Under the pieces are notes generated by a model that worked only from the letters and a program-made list of their open reading frames with translations, searched no databases and was not told where the DNA came from. 64,000 nt of DNA, taken from Osmia lignaria lignaria (Eukaryota > Arthropoda > Insecta > Hymenoptera > Megachilidae). Shown one piece after another: positions 56,039 through 64,000 of this stretch. The translations under genes were made by a program, and so were the position numbers. Within the stretch, counting starts at the first letter, position 1. Every line of letters starts with the position of its first letter. The stretch is taken from contig NC_135038.1 in assembly GCF_051020975.1 (NCBI RefSeq), positions 1,982,001 through 2,046,000 on the forward strand, written 5' to 3'.

Positions 56039-57694
56039 ACGAAGTCTAGCCGCTATCAGGTGATGAAGAATCCGTTAATAGAGAGGTCGAAGCCACTGTT
56101 ACGTGATTGTATTTCATGCCGTCGGGTCGATGGTGATGTCTAGCCGCCATCGAACGATGATGATTCCGATAACATGGCGACGGTGATGTCTAGCCACCGT
56201 TACATGTCCGTATTTTTCCACCAGTCCGATGGAAATAACTTTGTAACGCCACGTGATATCGACCTCGGGACACTTCCTATCGTCTTTTCCGACCTTGATT
56301 TATCCGATAAAATAGTCGAGATCAATTACCCGGGAAACTGCAATCTAACCAGTTTCCGAGATATTCGTGAAAAACTATTATTATTACTACATTGAATTCT
56401 ACGTATGCCTACGTGTATTCTACCGCTTACTCTGGCGGTGTATGGGTCAGCATGCAGTCGCATATTCTCTACTGTTTCTGTACACATATCGCATCGACCG
56501 AAAACCAGTATACAGGTAAGTCTCGATTAATGCTAGTTCACATAGTCCGATATTCGATTTAGTGCGAATTTTAAAATGGTACCAGGTCGCATTTAATGCG
56601 AACAAAAATTTAGTTAATGCAAGGATTGCGAGGCTTTTTTCGATCATGACATAGATCGAAGCATGCAAGTTAACAGAGACTTAGATAAAATACTGCGGGT
56701 TTATCGTCACATATACGGAGATATGAAAAAGCAGAAGAAAGTGCAATCAATATACATATTGACATACGTATCAATATACGTATGAAAGGAATATTTCAAA
56801 ATTTTGATCGTATATTTTCTTTAACTAAGGACCAATTCCTATATTTCAAGTATTCGAATAGTACGAGGCTTCATGCGGCTTGGTCAGCATTTGCATGAGT
56901 ATACTGTTTCAATCAAACTTATGAATTGTTTATTTTTCATATTACAGACGAAGAACTTGAAACAAAAATTTCGGGAGACGATGTATGGAGGAAGAGGGAG
57001 AAGAGGAGGAAGAGGAGGAAGAGGGGGAAGAGGCGGGGGCAAACCCTCAAATTTGTTTATTATAAAAAATTAAATCTCAATATAAAACATTAAATGAGAA
57101 TATAAAAAACAAGATGTTTTTTTTATATTTCTTCAACCCACCCTTCAACATTCCACATTTTAAAATATGATAGTAATAAATCCATACTACCAGATTAGTA
57201 AAAATAATTTCAATTGATGTATGTGTTATAGTAAAAGTGTTACTTTAGTAAATATATACAATTCTTAGCAGATCCTAATCAATGTATGCCTAAAATGTAC
57301 ATAACCTAACCTAACCTACAATCGTACGAAAATTGATACATTGCCTGCATCACGTTTTTATTGTGACATATGTATCAAGTTAACGCTTCGGTTGTCCTAT
57401 AATTCCACGTTGGCAGTCTTCCTCGTTCGCAATCTTCCTTATCGACATCGACGCCAGCCGCCACAAGGAAGATTGCGCTGTCAAGATTATTCTCACCGCC
57501 AGCTTTTTCAAACTATATTTATTGTTCATTTGTTATATTTAAAACAAATTGGAATTACTTTTATGAATATTCATTCCTCCAAGAACCTTCAAAGCTAAAA
57601 GACGTGTAAACCTTTATATTATCAATTTCAAATATATTATTATAATTTAAACACAAATCATTCAATTTGATATGGGATAAGACCCCATAAGTCC
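56039..57694. other. Degraded LTR remnants and low-complexity DNA
   Basis: 56040-56400 follows the gypsy pol stop and holds three spaced copies of a GATG.TCTAGCC(G/A)CC motif, probably the element's 3' region. 56510-56680 has a pogo-like CAGGTAAGTCTCGATTAATG end. 56985-57045 is a GGA/GAA purine tract. 57300-57330 has CCTAACCTAACCTAC. No gene is recognised. Confidence 0.4.
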
Positions 57695-58178
57695 TCCTGA
57701 GTAGGCGCCATCTCCTAACCTCTAGCTGAACTAAATTTGACACGTGACTTGCTCTGTATTATCCAGATAATGGCGGAACTCATCTGTGGGAATGCAATCA
57801 CGGGAATCGGTTATTCGTTCTTATATGAGAAGATTTGGGCCTGGGTGTGGGCTCAATAGAAAAAGGAAGGTTGAATGCAGGGGGCTCAGGTCATCGTTTG
57901 AGTCACAAAACTCTTTTAGTGACCTAAAATGTACTTGGATTCTGCGGGTGTATTTTCTCAACTTTTCCTCTACTTTGGACACTCATATTATTAGATATCA
58001 ACATAATCTCGTTGAACCATGACCTGAGCCCCCTGCATTGAACCTTCCTCTTTCGATTGAGCCCTCACGCAGGCCCAAATCTTCTCATATAAGAACAAAT
58101 AACCGATTCCCGTGAACCCCTTAATAGGCCCATTTTTGCCGGTAATGTCACCTCGCTGCATTACCCGTGTCTACCCCC
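57695..58178. mobile_element. Right-end fragment of the TTAA element, copy 3
   Basis: Matches the right 480 bp of copies 1 and 2, ending in CATTACCCGTGTCTACCCCC followed by TTAA (58179-58182). The left part is missing. Confidence 0.8.
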
Positions 58179-58182
58179 TTAA

Positions 58183-58830
58183 GCGCCTCCTCAGCTATCG
58201 CATCCAACTAATGGCATGCTATGCTACGTCACTTTTCGCATACACCTAAATGACACACGGATGCTACGATAGCTATATTATATACTGTCCACCGATGAAC
58301 AGAAGTCTCGCGGGACGGCACAGGGGCAAGGGGGCACCCTCGTTTGCTCCGCCAGTTCCCCACCATTTGACGCTTTCGTAACGCCAACGTTTGGGTTTTT
58401 AACATCGCACGCTACATAGACGTAGGATTTCTGTATTTACGAGGTTCGGATTTTCTGACCTACCGTTAATCATTTCGTACTTTATTTAATATATTTAATA
58501 TATCATTTCGTACTTAAAAAAAAAACTCAAGTGGTTTAGTTCAATTTCGAAAAAATTATTCTGTTTTAAAGCATATGCCACTACTTTTCGGATCCACTGA
58601 ATGTTTACGCCAATGCTCACCTCGCACTATCTCACTCAGTCTCGATACGCCTCATAGACTTTCTTTGTTACACGGTCTGAATTAATGTGCGTGATCGTTT
58701 TTGCCAATAACTCGCTAGAACCGAAAATGAGTGTGAAATGAGGTGTCTCCCTTCCATTCTGACCAATCAGATTTGCGGCCTTCTCATGAGAATTCTGTTC
58801 ATCGGTGCACAGTACGTTACAGACAAAATA
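58183..58830. other. No recognisable feature
   Basis: Intergenic; no open frame or repeat relation that I can support. Confidence 0.4.
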
Positions 58831-59187
58831 CAGGGTGTCCAACGACTACGTCAACAACCGAATAGGGATGATTGACAAGGTGATTCTAAACAACTTTTTC
58901 CTTTGCCAAAATGTCGATTAAGGCTTCGTTTGCGAGTTATTACCAAAAAACACTGGTCAATCAGAACGCGCCTTTAGCGCGGACCGAGAGTGTTAGATTT
59001 GCTCCGCGTTCAAGCCGTGGTCGTGCTCTCTTGGTTCGGTCCGCGCTAAAGACGCGCTCTGATTGGCCAGTGTTTTTTGTTAATAACTCGAAAACGAAGC
59101 CTTAATCAACATTTTGGCAAAGAAAAAAGTTGTTTAGAATCACCTTGTCAGTCATCCCGGTTGTCGACATAGTCGTTGGACACCCTG
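58831..59187. mobile_element. 357-bp MITE, CAGGGTGTCCAACGACTA family, complete
   Basis: TA at 58829-58830 and 59188-59189. Arms share GGTGATTCTAAACAACTTTT and CGTTCAAGCCGTGGTCG-type centre. Incomplete relatives are at 11480-11600, 13390-13850 and 22780-22940. Confidence 0.85.
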
Positions 59188-59189
59188 TA

Positions 59190-60673
59190 TAAAATACGAT
59201 ACTGTACACATGACCATATGAATGACCTAACTCTTTCAGGCAAATGTTATATATACATTTTTTGTAATATAACATAACCAAGGGAAGAATATTCCTACAA
59301 ATGGAATGTTTAAAGTTATTTTTTTTTTAAATAATCTGTCCCGATATTGTACTCCGAATTCCTACAAATCGAATGCCTAAAATTAGTTTTTTTACCAATG
59401 CCTTTTGGGTCCAGGAAGTATGACTAATAAACTATTTCACCCTTGGCATTTTCTTTGATTGAAAATGTTTTATTGATGCAAGATCGTACTAATTCTTGCG
59501 CGTATATCAACAGTGACAACATCGCTGAAAATTGTAACGAAACACCTCAGTTACCTATTATTTCCTGTAAAATACTCTTTTTATTCACAGCCACCAGCAG
59601 CATAAAAAAAATACATACAGGAAAATCTCGGTTAGTGCATTTCAATTGGGACCGGATAAAGTTCCGAAAGCGACAACCCTTCGATTTTTCTGAAATTTTT
59701 GCCAAAGCTTATCATTGATTAAAGAACAAAGTCCCTAAAAGGATTTTTGGCGACAAAGCCTCGTTTGCCCCCCAGCCCCCTTCAAAGTTTTGACGGTTCT
59801 TACTAAATATCTCCGAAAATATTGCTTCTAGAGAAAAAAGTTTCAAACAAAAAATGAAGCTCATAAAAAGCTCTACAAAAAGGGTTACACATTTTTTACG
59901 TAAACCTATTATTTTGGCTGTTATGTAAACAAATATTAATTTCTACATTATCGTTGATATCTTTCCCTACCTTACCAACACAGCGCAGTATAATTGGCGA
60001 TCTGTTTCGAACACATAATCCGCACTATCCGGCAACGTTTTCATGAAATAATAAATTAATTATAAAAGTATGCGTAAATGAAAACGTTACCAGGCGCCCT
60101 ACGGCGGCCGGATTTAAATATATGGCCTAACCTAACTTAAATACATCAATAATAATTATACGTACATGTACATCTGTTCGAGATTGAAATCGAGATCGAG
60201 AGAATAAAAGGTTCGTTATTTAATATGGCAGTGAGAGGAAGAAATGTCGACACTTTAGGGCACAAACAGTATATGTACAACACAAATTACACTATTTACA
60301 GTCACTATGTACAGAATTGTTCATGAGTTGTGATTCACAAAGACGAAAAGAGCAATTTCTATCGCTGTGTAGAAAAACCACGTGTTGGCACAACATGTGG
60401 CCACCACTATCACTAATTTTACTCTACAGGGCCGAGGCGCTTTTTGGGGGCTTTTCTGCCCCCTTGTTGCCCAACGAACCCTATCGTCCACGCGCCTATG
60501 GGGATGGGTTGGCAGCACTGCCAACCCCAAACCTCGCGCATTGTTTGAATTTTTGCTTTGTCTTACATTTTCCGTACTTTTAATTCCGTGAGTTTATCAC
60601 TCCATACTTTTACTTTTCTATACTCCATACTTTTAGTCCCTGTGTGCGTGTCCGTGTATATGTGCGTGTGTGT
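59190..60673. other. Intergenic with dispersed repeat fragment
   Basis: 59220-59400 is an inverted relative of 49730-50000. 59621-59720 opens with a pogo-like CAGGAAAATCTCGGTTAGTG. The rest, including the short frames at 60317-60591, has no family resemblance. Confidence 0.4.
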
Positions 60674-61095
60674 GTATTGTCCGTTCACGACAAGTTGACG
60701 AGGCAGATTATTTACTTTCTCACTCTGTTCCACCTCTCCTGCTCCCGTGCGCTATGTCGTTATTGACTGCGGCCAGTGACAAAGGACGACGACGAGCATA
60801 TCGGGACAAAGTGAAATAGAATGATAACTTTACAGCATTGACGTAGCCTCCCAATTGCTGAGCTCTAGCGGCAATAGATAGGAAGTAAGAAATTGTATCT
60901 TTTTATAGCTGACACTTTAATTGGGAGGTTACACCAATGCTGTGAAACAATTCTATTTCACTCTGTCCCGATATGTTCGTCGTCAACCTTTGTCACCGGC
61001 CTCAACCAATAAGGAACGTGCGTGTGGTAGCTAGAGAGGTGGAATAGAGTGAGAGCATGACCTTGACTCGCCAACTTGTCGTGAACGGACAATAC
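60674..61095. repeat. 422-bp foldback element
   Basis: GTATTGTCCGTTCACGACAA and inverse at the two ends; inner pair CGGGACAAAGTGAAATAGAA. Arms about 190 bp with some mismatches. Confidence 0.75.
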
Positions 61096-61537
61096 GTGTA
61101 TGTATCGTTGTCAACAGCACACGCTAACCCATCTATTGGCAAAACCGTGCCCACTTAGCTTGACTTCGGTGATCTTACGGGTACCGCTATGGCCTAAGTG
61201 GCTAAGGCCGTTGACAACGTGGCCACCACGAAATTCTATTAATTTCGTGGGTTTTGGCGAGTTGATGAACTCACGCGATTATGTAACCCGTCGGCAATGT
61301 ACTACGCGATTAATCGAGTCGAATTCAGCGAAATTGAGCAAATATTTTACAAAGGTTAAACAGCGAGATACACGTGTGAGCTCTAAGCTATGTATAACGA
61401 TAATGGCCGCTCTACCAGCTTCTTCGCAGCACGAGCCGTTGGCGTCTTCATGCTGACGTAGTGCGCGCTGGAGCGTGCTGCCACGGTCCGCGTGGCGACG
61501 GTTGAAATTAGTGCATTTTTGAACATTCCGCTCGCCA
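61096..61537. other. Probable 3' region of the BEL element
   Basis: Lies directly downstream (minus strand) of the BEL pol stop. It could hold 3' UTR and LTR, but the second LTR cannot be seen, so the boundary is unknown. Confidence 0.35.
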
Positions 61538-62782
61538 TCAGCAGCTCGTAGAAGATGGTGATGAGATCGTATCTGCAACAGGGAGTAGAGCCAACTTCGC
61601 AATTGGCCGAGTTAGAGTTGTGGTGGCCATCTTGATTGTGACGACCCTCGTCAGTCCATCTGATCCAGGGTGAACAACGAGCACTCGAGCAAGAGGCCAT
61701 TTGCATGGTGGGAAGTATTCGTCGGTGAGCAGCACCAGAGAAATCGTGATGTTGTTGGACGGGTGATGCCACTTCGAGATTGATTGCATCCGTTGGAGAT
61801 GGTGTGTTGACCAGCGCTTCCAGAATTGTAGTAGCTTCTGCTGGATGAGATGCCACCGTGCTCTAGGTGAGAGTTGAATTTGTTCAACAGATGGTTCTGG
61901 CAGTTTTGAAATTGCTCTTCCAATGAGGAAGTGAGCAGGCGTGAGTACGGAGAGATCGTCAGGGTTGTCGGTGAGAGGCTCCAGTGGTCAAGAATTGAGC
62001 GTTGCATCAATCTGATTCAGAAGGGTGTTGTATTCTTCAAAGGTGAGCAAAGTATCAGTCACCGTACGTCGTAAATGGTATTTGACGGATTTGACCACTG
62101 CCTCCCACTTTCTTCCCATGTGCGGAGCAGCGGAAGGATTGAAACTCCAAGCTGTATTGTCGTTGACGAACAGCTTGGCCAATCGTTGATTATCTTGAGA
62201 GCCCTCGACGAACATCGATTTGAGTGTTGAATCTGCTCCGATGAAGTTCGTTCCACAGTCGGAGTAGATTGTATGTGGAATGTCTCTTCTTGCTGCGAAC
62301 CGTCGGTACATTGCAATGAAGCCATCTGTTGAGTAGTCGGTGACCAATTCGAGACGAACAGTATACGTTGTCATGCACACGAAAACACAGATCCAGCCTT
62401 ACTGTGTTTTCGCACCTCGCCCCTTCCACGTTTTGAGTGTGATGAGACCGGCGTAGTCTACGCTGGTGTGAGAGAATGGATGTGAGGGTGTAACTCGAGA
62501 GAGAGGTAGTTGGCCCATCAGTTGATGGGCACAGTTCCCCTTCTGCCGAGCACACACAACACACCGCAGGATGTGCGATTTAACTGGAGCTCGTCCACCG
62601 ATGATCCAGTAGGTCTATCTGATGTGAGCGAGTGTGAGCTGAGTACTTCCATGAAGCGTTGCTTTATGCGAGTGATCTATAATCAATTCAGACAGACGTG
62701 AATGACGTGGAAGGATGGCTGGGTGTTTACCTTGGTAGGTCAACGGTGCGTTGTAAAGTCTTCCTCCAACACGAATGACGCC
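61538..62782 (-). pseudogene. BEL/Pao pol, integrase region, three nonsense codons
   Basis: One continuous frame of 415 codons from GVIRVGGRLYNAPL to the stop after SPSSTSC. It has the HHCC zinc finger (CVVCARQKGNC), SVDYAG with the first catalytic Asp, YSDCGTNFIGA with the second, and HMGRKWEAVVKSVKYHLRR with the Glu. The end RVVTIKMATTTLTRPIAKLA matches the BEL pol tail. Three codons are stops: TAG after TLAHIR, TAA after GAKTQ and TGA after DATLNS. The 5' part of pol is absent because a gypsy LTR begins at 62783. Confidence 0.9.
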
Positions 62783-62943
62783 TGTAGTGTATGACGTATG
62801 TGGCGGGCAAAAGGACGATCGGGGCGCTGGCATGGGGGGGACAGACCGAGAGAAGTCAGTCGCCTGGTATGCACGCCGCGAGTACGGATTGATGAATAAA
62901 GCGTTTTGGTTTAGGCTACGAGCCGGGAGTTTTATTTATTACA
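62783..62943 (+). repeat. Putative 5' LTR of the Ty3/gypsy element
   Basis: 161 bp that starts TGTAGTGTATGACG exactly where BEL similarity stops and ends TTATTTATTACA just before a primer-binding-like site. AATAAA at 62895 would be the polyadenylation signal. The 3' LTR is beyond the window, so the boundaries are inferred. Confidence 0.65.
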
Positions 62944-62945
62944 TT

Positions 62946-62958
62946 TGGCGACGAGGAT
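62946..62958 (+). promoter_or_regulatory. Primer-binding-site-like sequence
   Basis: TGGCGACGAGGAT two bases after the LTR end. Starting with TGG it would pair with the CCA end of a tRNA, as in other gypsy elements. The tRNA cannot be named with certainty. Confidence 0.55.
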
Positions 62959-62977
62959 TAAAAGTGTGAAGTGCACG

Positions 62978-64000
62978 ATGAGTAGTGAAAGTTTACCCAC
63001 GTTTAACCCGAACGAAAACGACGGAAACGTATACGCAGCATGGAAGCGGTGGCTCAGAGCCTTCGAATTATTTGTGGCGAGTAAAAACGTTACGGACATT
63101 AACAGAAAAAAAGCAATGTTATTGCACCATGGCGGTCTCGAATTGCAGGACGTTTTCTATACACTGCCAAACGCAGATATGGTCGCGGAAGGAGAAAACG
63201 CGTACGAAAAAGCAATGGACGCTCTGACGACGCATTTCAAGCCGAAATTAAACATGGCGTATGAGAGGCACGTGTTTCGTCAGTTAAAACAAAAGGAAGG
63301 TGAGACCATGAACCAGTACATCACGAGGCTAAGACAGCAAGCGAAGAATTGCGAGTTCCCAGCGGAGGAAATAGAAATTTGTGGGCAAATTGTGGAAAAA
63401 TGTACGTCGAACGAAATTCGACGGCGCCTCCTGGAAAAGGGAGATTTCAAGTTGAGTGACGTCATAGAAGTTGCTAGAACGATCGAGGCGATCGAGCTAC
63501 AAACAAAAGACATAGAAAAGTCAACGGTCGCTGCGACGCGCAACGTGAAGAAAGAGAGAAAGCCCGAGAAGGTGACAGAGAAGAAAAAAGACATTCAATG
63601 TTTTCGGTGTGGATACACAGGACATACGTACAAGGATGAAAGGTGCCCGGCAAAATCGAGAACGTGCAGTAAATGTGGAAAAAGGGGTCATTTTGCGACG
63701 GTGTGCAAATCGCAGATGACATCGAACAACGGAGGAAGACGAGAACCACCACGCAGAGTGAGGGTCAGGGAGCTGGATGGAGAGGTCGGCGCGGGACAAT
63801 CGAGATATGCATTTGGTTTACAGACGGATTGCCAAATCAGTGCAATGCAAGAAGGACAAAGTATGGACGTTAAGATAGGCGGTATTATTTTAAATATGTT
63901 AATTGATTCAGGGGCGCAGTGTAACGTGGTCGATGAAAACACATGGAAGTGGTGCAAAGACAGGAAAATCGTCTGTGAGACGAGCAGGTACGTAGACAAA
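62978..64000 (+). CDS. Ty3/gypsy gag-pol polyprotein, 5' part, runs off the window
   Basis: 341 codons open to the last base, from ATG at 62978 (20 nt after the primer-binding-like site). It encodes the structural gag protein and the start of pol of an LTR retrotransposon. A gag/capsid domain (AAWKRWLRAFELFVAS, then VFRQLKQKEGETMNQYITRL) occupies about residues 1-180, a Lys-rich linker follows, then two zinc knuckles from residue 208 (CFRCGYTGHTYKDERC; CSKCGKRGHFATVC), and an aspartic protease with LIDSGAQCNVV (Asp at residue 310). Two knuckles with gag and protease in a single frame are typical of the Mag-type branch. The absence of any stop suggests a recent, possibly active copy. The minus-strand frames over the same DNA are antisense by-products. 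Confidence 0.88.
   Translation, partial: MSSESLPTFNPNENDGNVYAAWKRWLRAFELFVASKNVTDINRKKAMLLHHGGLELQDVFYTLPNADMVAEGENAYEKAMDALTTHFKPKLNMAYERHVFRQLKQKEGETMNQYITRLRQQAKNCEFPAEEIEICGQIVEKCTSNEIRRRLLEKGDFKLSDVIEVARTIEAIELQTKDIEKSTVAATRNVKKERKPEKVTEKKKDIQCFRCGYTGHTYKDERCPAKSRTCSKCGKRGHFATVCKSQMTSNNGGRREPPRRVRVRELDGEVGAGQSRYAFGLQTDCQISAMQEGQSMDVKIGGIILNMLIDSGAQCNVVDENTWKWCKDRKIVCETSRYVDK

Noticed and set aside
56873..57073. RG/GGR-rich short protein (RNA-binding-like tail)
   Set aside because: The Gly/Arg run is encoded by a GGA/GAA purine simple repeat with no domain or splice context.
63280..63999. Minus-strand frames of 92-104 codons
   Set aside because: Antisense to the Ty3/gypsy gag-pol frame, which has the zinc knuckles and protease motif.

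Overview
The window is nuclear DNA of an insect, most likely a hymenopteran. Three intron-rich host genes have clear insect or metazoan orthologues, exons are joined by GT-AG introns in an AT-rich background, degenerate CCTAA (TTAGG-type telomere motif) blocks occur, and the rest is a dense mix of mariner/pogo, TTAA-type, Transib-like, hAT-like, R1-clade, BEL and Ty3/gypsy sequence. Assignment to order is inference; no species is claimed.

Host genes. (1) flower, minus strand, 514-2051, 187 aa, a synaptic-vesicle/endocytic membrane protein. (2) TSC2 (tuberin, gigas), minus strand, 7621-21434, 29 coding exons, 1819 aa, with the RapGAP domain at its C terminus. (3) YME1L, plus strand, 26662-34538, 12 coding exons, 746 aa, the i-AAA protease of the mitochondrial inner membrane. 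In all three reconstructions every exon phase is compatible and the total is a multiple of three. TSC2 and YME1L are divergently transcribed, with about 5.2 kb between their start codons, most of it repeats. The genes do not form a functional cluster; their adjacency is ordinary genomic neighbourhood.

Repeats. 2.3-7.0 kb holds a terminal-inverted-repeat (TIR) element and a 1.9-kb foldback. TSC2 introns carry a 1.15-kb foldback (9.2-10.4 kb) and a cluster of MITEs and older repeats (11.1-15.0 kb). YME1L intron 7 is almost filled by a 3-kb TTAA element, itself interrupted by a 0.7-kb element. A second copy (50.3-53.2 kb) lacks that insertion and carries a pogo-like one instead, so each copy is the other's empty site. 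From 35 kb to the end there is no host gene that I can recognise.

The most informative structure is a nest at 38.7-44.2 kb. A 5.5-kb TIR element (9-bp target duplication) contains an R1-clade non-LTR retrotransposon (16-bp target duplication), which contains a 1,009-bp Transib-like element with CACAGTG ends and a 5-bp CGGCG duplication. The R1-clade element also has its reverse-transcriptase core inverted in place and its endonuclease deleted.

The right edge (61.5-64.0 kb) has a BEL/Pao pol fossil with three nonsense codons, into which a Ty3/gypsy element with an open gag-pol frame has inserted; that element leaves the window.
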